A stretch of 61,886 bases of DNA from an uncultured Clostridia bacterium (GTDB lineage Bacteria > Bacillota > Clostridia > Oscillospirales > Acutalibacteraceae). The stretch lies in contig CANQJS010000008.1 in NCBI GenBank assembly GCA_947624285.1, positions 1-61,886 of the forward strand. Reading direction: 5' to 3'. The notes under the pieces were generated by a model. That model did no database searches and was not told the DNA's origin. It saw only the letters and a program-made list of their open reading frames with translations. Shown here one piece after another: positions 53,261-61,625 of the stretch (the stretch's first letter is position 1; each line of letters starts with the position of its first letter). The position numbers were made by a program, and so were the translations under genes.

Positions 53261-53273
53261 CATCCGCTAAACC

Positions 53274-53310
53274 GTGGCTGAATATAGGCGGCAAACCCGT
53301 GTTCAGCCAC
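53274..53310 (+). terminator. Terminator of the lipoprotein gene
   Basis: The stem GTGGCTGAA (53274-53282) with TTCAGCCAC (53302-53310), followed by AAATTTTATT. Confidence 0.7.
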
Positions 53311-53354
53311 AAATTTTATTAAAAACCAAAAAAATCGAAATGGGGAATAAAATA

Positions 53355-53441
53355 ATGACCAAATCCGAATATGAAACTCTGCAAGCAAAATTCAACGAGA
53401 AAATCAAGCAAAACGGAATGCAATATTGGGCCGATGTTTAA
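53355..53441 (+). CDS. Small ORF, 28 aa
   Basis: Starts at ATG 53355 with GGGG ten bases upstream; product MTKSEYETLQAKFNEKIKQ and a further nine residues, soluble and helical. It may be the head of a decayed gene or a small peptide. A terminator follows at 53461-53488, so it can be transcribed. Confidence 0.3.
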   Translation: MTKSEYETLQAKFNEKIKQNGMQYWADV

Positions 53442-53460
53442 GCCTAAGAAAGCAAATTAA

Positions 53461-53488
53461 AATCCGCCGATATGATTATCGGCGGATT
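53461..53488. terminator. Bidirectional terminator before tagH 3' end
   Basis: A perfect 11-bp stem AATCCGCCGAT/ATCGGCGGATT with ATGATT loop, serving both the plus-strand ORF and the minus-strand ABC gene. Confidence 0.8.
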
Positions 53489-53500
53489 GCACTTTTTATT

Positions 53501-54577
53501 TTATTGCTGAAAGTGAGAGCTGCTGTAAATATCCACAAATTCCGTTACATTTGAGCTTTTGGGTTTCTCCGCGCGTATCTCGCCGACGGATCTATTAAAC
53601 CTGTCCGTGCGTTCGGACGCTTCATCCGCAGCGACGGACGCCACGGCTGTTACCGGCTGAGAGATCTCGGCCTCGCCCACGGGCTGCCGCTGCTCACCGT
53701 CAACAGCACCGTTTGCCTCCGAAGAAGCTTCTTTTTCGGCGGCTTCACGCTCCTCGCGGAGCTTTTTTTCCGCCTCCTGCTTGTTTTTATTGAAGAGCGC
53801 GACTTCTCTTTCAATAAGCGCTTTATCGTCCTTTTCTCCCTTGGAAATTCTCTGATAAAGCTCCGTCACCTCGTCGACGCCTCCGCCGGCGATGACCTCG
53901 CCGTGATTTATCAATATTGCCTTGTCGCAAAGCTCTTTTATCTGCTGAGCGTTGTGGGAAACGAAAAGCACGGTAACGCCCTTGTCAAACATCGACTTAA
54001 CTTTGTTCATACTCTTTTCGCGGAATTTCGCATCGCCTACGGAAAGCACCTCATCGAGAATGAGAACATCGGGCTCAACGGCGGTGGCTATGGAAAATCC
54101 GAGGCGGGCTTTCATACCCGAAGAATAGTTTTTCAAAGGTACATTTATAAAATTTCCAAGCTCGGAAAAATCGACTATCTCATCGTATTTAGACTGGATA
54201 TATTCTCTTGAATAGCCGAGAATCGAGCCGTAGAGGAAGATATTTTCCTTGCCGGAATAATTGGGGTCAAAGCCCGCTCCGAGCTCCAGCAGAGGGGCGA
54301 TAACGCCGCTTCTTTCCACCGTTCCGCTTGTGGGCTTATAAACGCCTACTATGGCTTTCAGCAGCGTGCTCTTCCCCGCGCCGTTAAAGCCCATAATGGC
54401 AAGCCGCTCGCCTTTTTTTACATCGAAGCTGATATTTTTCAAAGCGTCGAACTTTTTATAATCCAGCTTATGTGTAACAGCTTTTATGAAATATTCCTTA
54501 AGATTGTCTACTTTTTCTTTATTAAGGTTGAATGACATTGTGACATTCTTAACCGAAATAGCAACATCTTTATCCAT
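53501..54577 (-). CDS. tagH: Polysaccharide/teichoic acid export ABC ATPase (TagH-like)
   Basis: 358 aa. Walker A GFNGAGKSTLLKAIVG, signature YSSGMKARLGFSIATAVEPD, Walker B VLILDEVLSVGD and switch His in VLFVSHN. Residues about 20-45 (KEKVDNLKEYFIKAV) are typical of exporters of wall polymers. The last about 100 residues form a charged, Ala/Glu-rich, probably disordered tail. The usual permease partner TagG is not next to it in the window. Confidence 0.9.
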   Translation of the reverse strand: MDKDVAISVKNVTMSFNLNKEKVDNLKEYFIKAVTHKLDYKKFDALKNISFDVKKGERLAIMGFNGAGKSTLLKAIVGVYKPTSGTVERSGVIAPLLELGAGFDPNYSGKENIFLYGSILGYSREYIQSKYDEIVDFSELGNFINVPLKNYSSGMKARLGFSIATAVEPDVLILDEVLSVGDAKFREKSMNKVKSMFDKGVTVLFVSHNAQQIKELCDKAILINHGEVIAGGGVDEVTELYQRISKGEKDDKALIEREVALFNKNKQEAEKKLREEREAAEKEASSEANGAVDGEQRQPVGEAEISQPVTAVASVAADEASERTDRFNRSVGEIRAEKPKSSNVTEFVDIYSSSHFQQ

Positions 54578-54620
54578 TATTCAGTCGTCCTTTAATTTTT
54601 GCTTTATGCACACGGCAAAA

Positions 54621-56285
54621 TCAATCGTCTTCAAAAACCGCGCCTCTTGAGCCGCTCGTAACATGCTGAGCGTATCTCTTGAGATAGCCTGTAAGCTCCC
54701 TTGCGGGCGCGTGCCATTTTGCCTTTCTTTCGGCAAGCGTCTCATCCGAAACATTTACGCGAAGCACTCTCGCGGGAATATCTATCTCTATCTCGTCGCC
54801 ATCCTCAACAAGGGCTATCGTTCCGCCCACTGCCGCCTCGGGGCTGACATGGCCGATGGACGCGCCTCTTGTAGCTCCGCTGAATCTGCCGTCTGTTATC
54901 AAGGCTACCGAATTGCCGAGCCCCATACCTACTATTGCGGAGGTGGGTGAAAGCATTTCTCTCATACCCGGTCCGCCCTTGGGACCCTCGTAACGGATAA
55001 CAACAACATCGCCGGATACGACTTTGCCCGAATTTATAGCGTCGATCGCTTCTTCCTCGCTGTCATAGCACTTGGCAGGACCTTTGTGCTTCATCATTTC
55101 GGGAAGAACTGCGCCTTTCTTTACTACGCAGCCCTCCTCGGCGAGGTTGCCCCAAAGCACAGCGATGCCGCCGTCCGCCGAATACGGCTCTTCAAGTTTG
55201 CGGATTATTTTACCGTCCGCATCGGGTGCAAGAGCTATCCTATCGGCTACAGTGCCGCTTACCGTGAGAGCGTCGGTATTTATCAAGCCGCCTCTCGCAA
55301 GCTCCTTCATAACGCCCTGTATTCCGCCAACCTCGTTCAAATCGGTTATAAATACAGACGACGCGGGATTGAGCTTACATATCTGGGGAGTTTTTCTTCC
55401 GTAAGCGTCGAGAGTGGCAAGGTTTATATCGTGACCCGCCGCGTGAGCTATGGCGGTCAAATGCAAAATCGTATTTGTGGAACAGCCGATAGCCATATCG
55501 GTGCGCATAGCGTTCTCAATAGCCTTTTCGGTTATAATATCGCTCGGCTTGATATCCTCCTTAAGAAGCTCCATAACCCTCTCGCCAGCCATTTTCGCAA
55601 GACGAAGCCTTGCGCTCATAACGGCGGGGATAGTGCCCGAGCCGGGCAGAGACATACCGATAGTTTCGGTAAGGCAGTTCATTGAGTTTGCGGTGTACAT
55701 ACCGCTGCAAGAGCCGCAGGTGGGGCACGCCGAAAAAGCGCAGGATTCAAGATCCTCAAGGCTCATATTGCCCACATTGTATTTTCCGACATACTCGAAA
55801 AGCTCCGAAAGACCGATGCCCGCGTCCGTCTCCGTGCTCTTGCCGGGGAGCATGGGACCGCCCGAAATAAAGATACACGGCAAATTCAGCCTGCACGCCG
55901 CAAGGAGCATACCCGGAACGATTTTATCGCAGTTGGGGATAAATACTATCGCGTCAAGCGGATGAGCGGTGAGCATTACCTCGATTGAATCCGCGATAAG
56001 CTCGCGTGAGCAAAGGCTGTATTTCATACCCTTGTGATTCATTGCGATACCGTCGCAAACGCCTATCGTGTTGAACTCAAAAGGAACGCCGCCGGCGTTT
56101 CTGATGCCCGCCTTGACCTGCTCCGCGATTTTATCAAGGTGCATATGACCGGGGATATAATCGCTCTTTGAATTAACGACCGCGACGAAGGGTCTTTTCA
56201 TCTCAAGCTCGTCAATGCCCAGCGCCCTTAAAAGAGAACGGTGGGAGGCTCTTGACGGGCCTTCTTTGATTAAATCTGATCTCAT
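54621..56285 (-). CDS. ilvD: Dihydroxy-acid dehydratase
   Basis: Penultimate step of valine, isoleucine and pantothenate synthesis; iron-sulfur dehydratase. 554 aa. Cluster cysteines in [11 protein letters not shown] and [19 protein letters not shown], substrate region [20 protein letters not shown] and [27 protein letters not shown] precedes ATG 56285. Monocistronic. Confidence 0.98.
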   Translation of the reverse strand: MRSDLIKEGPSRASHRSLLRALGIDELEMKRPFVAVVNSKSDYIPGHMHLDKIAEQVKAGIRNAGGVPFEFNTIGVCDGIAMNHKGMKYSLCSRELIADSIEVMLTAHPLDAIVFIPNCDKIVPGMLLAACRLNLPCIFISGGPMLPGKSTETDAGIGLSELFEYVGKYNVGNMSLEDLESCAFSACPTCGSCSGMYTANSMNCLTETIGMSLPGSGTIPAVMSARLRLAKMAGERVMELLKEDIKPSDIITEKAIENAMRTDMAIGCSTNTILHLTAIAHAAGHDINLATLDAYGRKTPQICKLNPASSVFITDLNEVGGIQGVMKELARGGLINTDALTVSGTVADRIALAPDADGKIIRKLEEPYSADGGIAVLWGNLAEEGCVVKKGAVLPEMMKHKGPAKCYDSEEEAIDAINSGKVVSGDVVVIRYEGPKGGPGMREMLSPTSAIVGMGLGNSVALITDGRFSGATRGASIGHVSPEAAVGGTIALVEDGDEIEIDIPARVLRVNVSDETLAERKAKWHAPARELTGYLKRYAQHVTSGSRGAVFEDD

Positions 56286-56357
56286 ATTAACATCTCCGTT
56301 TTAAATGAAAATAAACATATTCTTTTGATTTGAAGCGGCAACGCCGTTATTTCATAC

Positions 56358-56386
56358 ATTTTACTATATTTTATTTCATTTGTAAA
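56358..56386 (-). promoter_or_regulatory. Promoter of ilvD
   Basis: Minus strand: -35 TTTACA (56386-56381), 17 nt, -10 TAAAAT (56363-56358). The leader of about 65 nt has one small hairpin (CGGC/GCCG). I see no T-box. Confidence 0.7.
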
Positions 56387-56431
56387 TAGCAAAATTATTG
56401 ATAAAAACGCGCCGCGGCAAAGCGACTGAAA

Positions 56432-57043
56432 TCAAAGATTTTCCCAATCGATTTTCTCGTTTTTATAGAAATATACCCTTTCCCTCTCGCCTATTTCTCT
56501 GAGAACGCGGCAGGGATCGCCCACCGCAACGACATTTGCGGGAATATCCTTTGTAACAACGCTGCCCGCGCCTATCACGGAGTTTTCGCCTATCGTCACG
56601 CCGGGAACGATTATCGCGCCCGCGCCTATCCAGACATTGTCGCCTATGCGCACTTCGCGGTTATACTGCAAAGCGCGTTCTCTCAGCTCGGGGAGTATAG
56701 GGTGATTTGCCGTGGCGATCGTCACATTAGGGCCGAACATCACTTTGTTGCCTATATAGATATTCGCGTCGTCCACAAGGGTGAGGTTGAAATTCGCGTA
56801 AACATTATCGCCCATAAAAACATTTCTTCCTGCCCAGTTGGCGTGAAACGGAGGCTCGATATAGCAGCCCTCGCCTATTTTGCCGAACATCTTTTTCATC
56901 AGCTCGGCGCGCTTTTCCGTCTCCGACGGGCGCGTGGCGTTAAAATCGTAAAGCAATTCAAGATATGAATTTTGCTCGTCCATTATCTCGCTGTCAAGAG
57001 GGTCATAAACAAGCCCCGCGTTCATTCGTTCTTTATTGGTCAT
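56432..57043 (-). CDS. Sugar O-acetyltransferase, left-handed beta-helix (Maa/LacA-like)
   Basis: 203 aa. N-terminal mac domain (MTNKERMNAGLVYDPLD), then hexapeptide repeats giving a left-handed beta-helix (VFMGDNVYANFNL, IYIGNKVMFGPNVTIATANHP, VRIGDNVWIGAGAIIVPGV, GENSVIGAGSVVTKDIP). The catalytic His is in the ATANHPI segment. It acetylates sugars such as maltose or galactosides, donor acetyl-CoA; substrate not certain. Confidence 0.92.
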   Translation of the reverse strand: MTNKERMNAGLVYDPLDSEIMDEQNSYLELLYDFNATRPSETEKRAELMKKMFGKIGEGCYIEPPFHANWAGRNVFMGDNVYANFNLTLVDDANIYIGNKVMFGPNVTIATANHPILPELRERALQYNREVRIGDNVWIGAGAIIVPGVTIGENSVIGAGSVVTKDIPANVVAVGDPCRVLREIGERERVYFYKNEKIDWENL

Positions 57044-57076
57044 AAACAGCCTCCGTAAACAATTATTCCGATTTTT

Positions 57077-57105
57077 ATTCTACATTCGGCGAATAAAAAA
57101 GTCAA
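57077..57105 (-). promoter_or_regulatory. Promoter of the acetyltransferase gene
   Basis: Minus strand: -35 TTGACT (57105-57100), 17 nt, -10 TAGAAT (57082-57077). It partly overlaps the terminator of the GNAT gene (imperfect stem at 57106-57143 with the T-run in the promoter). Confidence 0.7.
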
Positions 57106-57167
57106 TTCCCGTAAAGCAAAATTACTTTACAGGAATATATTTTTCTTTTTGGAACAAAATCAATCTG

Positions 57168-57623
57168 TCAATTGAGCTTTTTAAGAAGTTTAAAATATTT
57201 TCCGTCAGCGTCCTCGCCGATAAAGAGAATATGGGAAAAGCCTGTTTCAAAGTAGAGCTTAACAGCGGGATAATTTTCAATATCAACGCCGACGGACAGC
57301 TCGCATAAGCCCATATTTGAGGCTGTTTGCGAAACATAATCAATAAGACTTCTGCCGATTCCCCGCCGCCGATATTCGTTTTTTACAACAAGGTGCGAAA
57401 CGCAGGCGCGGCGACCTTTGATCGTATAATCCGAATCGTTCATATCAAGCACAAGAGAAATTTCGGCTATAAATTCGCCGTCAATCTTGTAAATATATGT
57501 AATCCTGTTTCCCGAAACAAGCTCGCCGCAGAAGCGTTTTGCAAGCTCGGCGTGCTTTTTTAAATTCCAAATACCCGCGCATTTTTCAAAATCCCGCGCG
57601 TCAAGCCGTTCTATCGTGTTCAT
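57168..57623 (-). CDS. GNAT family N-acetyltransferase
   Basis: 151 aa. GNAT core: beta-strand VSHLVVKNEYRRRGIGRSLIDYV (acetyl-CoA binding, R/Q-x-x-G-x-G/A pattern RRRGIG) and the C-terminal VDIENYPAVKLYFETGF. ATG 57623 behind AAAGGA is chosen. It lies 23 nt after the Sir2 gene, same strand. Confidence 0.85.
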   Translation of the reverse strand: MNTIERLDARDFEKCAGIWNLKKHAELAKRFCGELVSGNRITYIYKIDGEFIAEISLVLDMNDSDYTIKGRRACVSHLVVKNEYRRRGIGRSLIDYVSQTASNMGLCELSVGVDIENYPAVKLYFETGFSHILFIGEDADGKYFKLLKKLN

Positions 57624-57646
57624 AATTTTTCCTTTCTTTTTCATCG

Positions 57647-58360
57647 TCAAAACTGTGAAAAAACATCTCCGAGGCTTTTGTGCAGCACAAGATTGGCGTA
57701 GCCGTCGTAAGGCGTGGAGTCGCGGTTAATAAGCACAAGGCGGTTTCCCCTGTAATATCTGATAAGTCCTGCCGCGGGGTAAACCGTAAGACTTGTGCCC
57801 GCTACTATCAACATATCCGCCTCGCCTATGGCGGATACGCTTTTTTCTATCGTTTCCTCATTAAGGGGCTCTTCGTAAAGCACGACATCCGGCTTTACCG
57901 CGCCGCCGCAGGTGCACCTTGGCACGCCTTCGCAATCCCGAATATATTCGGCGGAATAGAATTTACCGCATCGCGTGCAATAGTTGCGAAAAACGCTGCC
58001 GTGAAGCTCCAAAACATTTTTGCTTCCGGCCTTTTGATGAAGCCCGTCTATATTTTGAGTTATAACGGCAAGAAGCCTGCCCTCGCTTTCCCATTTTGCA
58101 AGGACCTTGTGAGTTATGTTCGGCTCGAAGCCGATAGGCAGCATTTTTTCACGGTAAAACCGAAAAAAATACTCGGGATCTCTAAGGAAAAAGCTGTGGC
58201 TTATGATCGTTTCGGGCGGATAATCGAATTTTTGGCTGTAAAGCCCGTCCACACTGCGAAAATCAGGAATGCCGGATTCCGTGCTTACGCCCGCTCCGCC
58301 AAAAAACACAATATTTTTGCTTTCGCTTACCCATTTCTTTAATGTTTCAAGCTCCGTCAT
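57647..58360 (-). CDS. cobB: Sir2-family NAD-dependent protein deacylase
   Basis: 237 aa. NAD-binding GAGVSTESGIPDFRS, TQNIDGLHQKAG, catalytic His in ELHGSVF, zinc site CTRC...CTC, and AGTSLTVYPAAGLI. Removes acetyl or other acyl groups from lysines using NAD. It precedes a GNAT gene on the same strand by 23 nt, a possible acetylation/deacylation pair. Confidence 0.94.
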   Translation of the reverse strand: MTELETLKKWVSESKNIVFFGGAGVSTESGIPDFRSVDGLYSQKFDYPPETIISHSFFLRDPEYFFRFYREKMLPIGFEPNITHKVLAKWESEGRLLAVITQNIDGLHQKAGSKNVLELHGSVFRNYCTRCGKFYSAEYIRDCEGVPRCTCGGAVKPDVVLYEEPLNEETIEKSVSAIGEADMLIVAGTSLTVYPAAGLIRYYRGNRLVLINRDSTPYDGYANLVLHKSLGDVFSQF

Positions 58361-58436
58361 ATTTCAAACACCCCCGTTTTTTATCCGCCCCGCGCAAACG
58401 GCGAATCGGTTTTTGCAAAATCTCTTTGCCTTAAAA

Positions 58437-58679
58437 TCAGAGCAGCGGATCTTCAAAATCAAGACTGAGCCGCGATGACCCGTCGGGAAAAATCGTCAGG
58501 GTATTGTATACACCTTTGATATTTATTTCCGTTGAAACAACGGTTTTTCCGTCTCTCGCTCCGATTTTCGTGTTTTCGGCATAAGAATAACGCATTATTC
58601 TGCGCAGAGTATCATCGTTTAACCTGTATTTCTCACAAGCCGACGAAAGTAATGCCTCTTTTATTTTACCGTCTATCAT
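58437..58679 (-). CDS. Hypothetical protein, 80 aa
   Basis: No family recognised. Begins MIDGKIKEALLSSACEKYRL; GGAAGGG precedes ATG 58679. Soluble, mixed alpha/beta, C-terminal strand pair (GVYNTLTIFPDGSSRLSLDF). It overlaps the SLOG-type gene by 14 nt, so the two are probably co-translated. Confidence 0.55.
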   Translation of the reverse strand: MIDGKIKEALLSSACEKYRLNDDTLRRIMRYSYAENTKIGARDGKTVVSTEINIKGVYNTLTIFPDGSSRLSLDFEDPLL

Positions 58680-59151
58680 TATAATACCCTTCCTTTGGCA
58701 ATGCAAGATTGACCGTTTCTTTTTTTCTCCTCAGCGCATAGCGATATGTTTGATACGCGCCGCCAAAATCACGGCATACATAAGCTATGAGAATATCGGC
58801 TTTGTCGACCATCCAGCGATTTCTGCGGCCGATCGCAGCTTTATAATGAGCGTTGTCAAGTGCGGCGGGAATGATTATTTTATCGTAACTTATGCGATAG
58901 TATTCCTTATCTTCATTGAGCTTTTCGGTAAGATAAGGCATAACGAGCGCCAAAGTTATTTTTATTTCGGGATGGCGGCTTTTCGCCGCCCTGACAGCGG
59001 AGGCGCATATACCGTCAAATTTGCCCATACCGCCGTTTAAAAACAGAAACTCGCTGTCGGTTAGCAATATTTTTTCTATTACGGCTTCCACATGCTTTTC
59101 GAGATTCGGCAGATACGCTTCTCTGTGCCCCGCGAAAGTGCAGGTAATCAT
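58666..59151 (-). CDS. SLOG/YpsA-like (DUF1273) protein
   Basis: 161 aa. The start CTFAGHREAYLP resembles the YpsA SLOG motif (C-x-x-x-GHR), with a Rossmann-like body: FLFLNGGMGKFDGICASAV, KITLALVMPY and VDKADILIAYVCRDFGGAYQT. SLOG proteins bind nucleotide-like ligands; the role here is unknown. ATG 59151 behind AAAAGGG. It starts from a promoter that fully overlaps the divergent XRE promoter. Confidence 0.75.
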   Translation of the reverse strand: MITCTFAGHREAYLPNLEKHVEAVIEKILLTDSEFLFLNGGMGKFDGICASAVRAAKSRHPEIKITLALVMPYLTEKLNEDKEYYRISYDKIIIPAALDNAHYKAAIGRRNRWMVDKADILIAYVCRDFGGAYQTYRYALRRKKETVNLALPKEGYYNDRR

Positions 59152-59170
59152 TTTATACACCCTTTTATTA

Positions 59171-59207
59171 AATAATCTGTAACCGTAGAATACGGCTACA
59201 GATTATT
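59171..59207. promoter_or_regulatory. Near-perfect 17-bp inverted repeat (candidate operator)
   Basis: Arms 59171-59187 and 59191-59207 are complementary except one base, centre GAA. It overlaps the start region of the minus-strand SLOG promoter and touches the -35 of the plus-strand promoter at 59206, a natural site for the XRE protein at 59270. Confidence 0.7.
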
Positions 59208-59234
59208 ATAATACACTTCCTCAAAGGTTACAAT
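59205..59234. promoter_or_regulatory. Superimposed divergent promoters
   Basis: Minus: -35 TTGTAA (59233-59228), 17 nt, -10 TATAAT (59210-59205). Plus: -35 TTATAA (59206-59211), 17 nt, -10 TACAAT (59229-59234). The two use nearly the same bases on opposite strands and cannot fire together. Confidence 0.65.
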
Positions 59235-59269
59235 AGTACAAATGAAATCTAAATCAAGGGGGAAGCATT

Positions 59270-59623
59270 GTGAAACTTGATTATAAGGCGATAGGCAAAA
59301 GAATAAAAATTGCGAGAATAAGAGCGGAACTCACTCAGGAAAAGCTTGCCGAAAGCGTAAGTGTTTCACCGTCACATATGAGCAATATTGAAACGGGCAC
59401 AACCCGCGTCAGCCTGACGACTATCGTTGCCATTGCCAACGCTCTTTCGGTAACGGTTGACGACCTTCTTTGCGACAGCGTAAAAAAGACGCGCGTGCAA
59501 TTTGAAAAAGATATTGCGCAAGCCCTTGAGGACTGCAACGAATATGAAATACGCATAATCGCCGATACTGTGCAGGCGCTGAAAGAAGCTCTCAGAAAGG
59601 ACGAACACCTGAGAAAGAGCTGA
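59270..59623 (+). CDS. XRE family transcriptional regulator, 117 aa
   Basis: N-terminal HTH: RAELTQEKLAESVSVSPSHMSNIETG, then TLTTIVAIANALSVTVDDLLCD in family pattern; about 40 further residues form a helical extension. GTG 59270 with AAGGGGGAAG. Divergent from the SLOG gene across a shared operator; probable autoregulation. Confidence 0.9.
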   Translation: MKLDYKAIGKRIKIARIRAELTQEKLAESVSVSPSHMSNIETGTTRVSLTTIVAIANALSVTVDDLLCDSVKKTRVQFEKDIAQALEDCNEYEIRIIADTVQALKEALRKDEHLRKS

Positions 59624-59648
59624 TTTTTCAATACGCGATTTTGCGCGC

Positions 59649-59688
59649 AACACAAATATGTGCACCCGACACATATTTGTGTTTTTTT
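59649..59688 (+). terminator. Terminator of the 59270 XRE gene
   Basis: A 14-bp perfect stem AACACAAATATGTG/CACATATTTGTGTT with a 7-nt loop, then T run. Confidence 0.88.
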
Positions 59689-59766
59689 AAATTTTTTCAA
59701 AGCACAAATATCATATATATTATGATTTCAAATTTATTTGCCGCGCTTCCTTAACCGATGCTATTA

Positions 59767-59818
59767 TGCTACACTTCTGTAGCATTTGCAACACTTTTGT
59801 AGCATATTGTGATACAAT
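59767..59818 (+). promoter_or_regulatory. Tandem 18-bp operator boxes and promoter of 59847 gene
   Basis: TGCTACACTTCTGTAGCA (59767-59784), a perfect palindrome with a CTTC centre, and TGCAACACTTTTGTAGCA (59787-59804), twenty bases later. They precede an extended -10 TGATACAAT (hexamer 59813-59818); the second box covers the -35 position. Suggests autoregulation by the following XRE protein. Confidence 0.75.
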
Positions 59819-59846
59819 TAGTTAACAAAATTAAAGGGGCGTAACT

Positions 59847-60071
59847 GTGCAATATACACAAAGGTTGGAAGATTTAAGAAAAGATAACGATTTAACGCAA
59901 GCGCAAGTGGCTAAATTATTAAATATACCGAGAGAGCAATACAGAAGATATGAAACAGGCGTAAATGAAGTAAAGGCAGGTTTCATAATTAAAATATGCA
60001 AATTGTATAATGTATCGGCAGATTATCTGTTGGGCATCACAAATCAATATACGGAGCTGCCAAAGAAATAA
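59847..60071 (+). CDS. XRE family regulator, 74 aa
   Basis: Single HTH: LRKDNDLTQAQVAKLLNIPREQYRRYETG, then IIKICKLYNVSADYLLGITN. No extra domain. AT-rich. A terminator (60096-60126) follows. Confidence 0.88.
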   Translation: MQYTQRLEDLRKDNDLTQAQVAKLLNIPREQYRRYETGVNEVKAGFIIKICKLYNVSADYLLGITNQYTELPKK

Positions 60072-60095
60072 CCGCCGCCGTTAAAAACGCAAAAC

Positions 60096-60126
60096 ATCCC
60101 CCTGAAAGCATTGCTCTCAGGGGGAT
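60096..60126 (+). terminator. Hairpin after the 59847 XRE gene
   Basis: ATCCCCCTGA (60096-60105) with TCAGGGGGAT (60117-60126). No strong T-run, so termination is probable but not certain. Confidence 0.55.
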
Positions 60127-60233
60127 ATTCAATAAACGGGAAATTGTACTGCCAATCTTAATTTATAAAGCGGTATTTTATTTTTAACAATCGTTTTACA
60201 ATATTATATATTTTTATTGATTTATGTAATCTA

Positions 60234-60280
60234 TTATCTTTACTATTCCTCTTTTATCTTTACTATTCCTCTTTATCTTT
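60234..60280. repeat. Tandem 20-bp repeat at the 3' end of the XRE-membrane gene
   Basis: A 20-base unit (60234-60253) is repeated exactly at 60254-60273, with a partial third copy. One copy contains the natural stop of the gene at 60263; the second downstream copy would supply another stop. A local slippage duplication. Confidence 0.6.
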
Positions 60281-60784
60281 TTTATTGCTTATTTGTCTAT
60301 ATGCGTTTTTTTCTATATAGGCTTTCTTTCTGTTATTTTCCCAAATTCCATAAATAAAACCTACAATCATAAATATAAATTGTATTCCATTATCTTTTAT
60401 AAACCCATAAATTATAAATCCTACTATAACAATCATTGCAATAGTTAATTCAAAAAAATGTTCCTTATTCCATTTATCGCTATAATATTTTATCTTCTCT
60501 TTTAAAGTGAAGGAACTGTTTTCTAACGCCCTAAACAAATTATTGTCAGCCTGTTCTTTAAATTTTTCTTCTTCAATTTTTTCACCGCTAAAAAATTCAT
60601 TTAGAGTAATACCTAAAATATTACATAAATCTCTAAATAAAGACACATCCGGCAGGCATTTTCCGTTTTCCCAACGACTAACCGATTTATCGGATACTCC
60701 TAATTTCTCAGCAAGCTGCACTTGTGTTAATTTTTTCTCTTTTCTCAAATTGGCAATAAATTTTCCTATTTTCTCTTGATCCAT
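60263..60784 (-). CDS. XRE regulator with C-terminal membrane segments
   Basis: 174 aa. HTH at residues about 7-62 (LRKEKKLTQVQLAEKLGVSDKSVSRWENG, KCLPDVSLFRDLCNILGITLNEF). Then a linker and two hydrophobic helices (FELTIAMIVIVGFIIYGF, IQFIFMIVGFIYGI), so it is probably a membrane-anchored regulator. ATG 60784 has AAAGGAGC. AT-rich relative to the window. Confidence 0.85.
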   Translation of the reverse strand: MDQEKIGKFIANLRKEKKLTQVQLAEKLGVSDKSVSRWENGKCLPDVSLFRDLCNILGITLNEFFSGEKIEEEKFKEQADNNLFRALENSSFTLKEKIKYYSDKWNKEHFFELTIAMIVIVGFIIYGFIKDNGIQFIFMIVGFIYGIWENNRKKAYIEKNAYRQISNKKDKEE

Positions 60785-60916
60785 ATTTCTTGCTCCTTTC
60801 AAGAACAATTATATAACACCTGTAAAATATTGAACAGGACATAGAGCGAGAGTTAGAAAAATTTACGCTTGTTTATCTGTATTTTCTAAAAATGGGCAAA
60901 ACCAGATCGCCTTAAA

Positions 60917-61471
60917 TCAATACTTTTCGTTTATATCGCTTATTGCCCCGGCTAATATTTTCTCTGCATCATTGCCTTCGATATCGAGATATTCCGCGCA
61001 GATCAATTCCGTCTCCTTAATTCCAAACATATTCTTCGCCAAATAATCTATGTAATCAAAACTAAACCTTGGATCATATTCTCCGCCGGCGGTTGTGATA
61101 TAGTATAGCTTCTTCGCTTTGCAGAGGCCATGTGGCTGTCCGTCCTCGCTGTATTCCGAAACAATGCCTGTGCAGTAAATATTTTCAAAATATGTTTTCA
61201 AAACGGCGGGAAACTGACCGTCCCAATATGGGGCGGATACAACTATTAAATCAGCTTTTGCAAACTGCTTTGACAGATCAAAGATACTGTCATTATAATT
61301 TCGTTTTTCGATTTGAGCTTCGCGATAATTCAGGCTCTGCGCATCAAGCGACTTTATCGCCGAATCGGTCAATCGAATTTCCTCATAAGCCCCAAGCTTG
61401 TTCAATAAAGCCTTTGCCAACCTGTTTGTCCTCGATTCTGCTCTTACGCAGGCGTTTATATATAATATCAC
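60917..61471 (-). CDS. FMN-dependent NAD(P)H oxidoreductase, flavodoxin-like (azoreductase-type)
   Basis: 184 aa. Flavodoxin-like fold: ACVRAESRTNRLAKALL, ADLIVVSAPYWDGQFPAVLKTYFENI, LYYITTAGGEY. Quinone/azo reductase class; substrate unknown. GTG 61471 with GGAGG six bases upstream. Confidence 0.85.
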   Translation of the reverse strand: MILYINACVRAESRTNRLAKALLNKLGAYEEIRLTDSAIKSLDAQSLNYREAQIEKRNYNDSIFDLSKQFAKADLIVVSAPYWDGQFPAVLKTYFENIYCTGIVSEYSEDGQPHGLCKAKKLYYITTAGGEYDPRFSFDYIDYLAKNMFGIKETELICAEYLDIEGNDAEKILAGAISDINEKY

Positions 61472-61553
61472 TTTTAACCTCCGCTATCCCGATTTATCGT
61501 TTTTCTAATTCTACTACACGCTGACCCGCTATTGAGATGAAACAGAATCAATT

Positions 61554-61579
61554 CTGCCGAAATTTTGGGCAGTTTTTTT
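61554..61579 (+). terminator. Orphan plus-strand terminator-like hairpin
   Basis: CTGCC (61554-61558) with GGCAG (61568-61572), then seven T. No plus-strand gene is upstream; it could end a small plus-strand RNA or be chance. Confidence 0.35.
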
Positions 61580-61625
61580 CTGTTAGTTATCTGCTGTTTT
61601 ATCAGCCGGACAAACCGGAAATTTC

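Noticed and set aside
52556-53263. 235-codon minus-strand frame opposite the lipoprotein
   Set aside because: A by-product of the Thr-rich low-complexity stalk; Cys/Arg/Gly-rich with no ribosome site.
56286-56431. T-box or BCAA attenuator before ilvD
   Set aside because: The leader after the promoter is only about 65 nt and lacks the T-box sequence and a terminator; only a small hairpin is visible.
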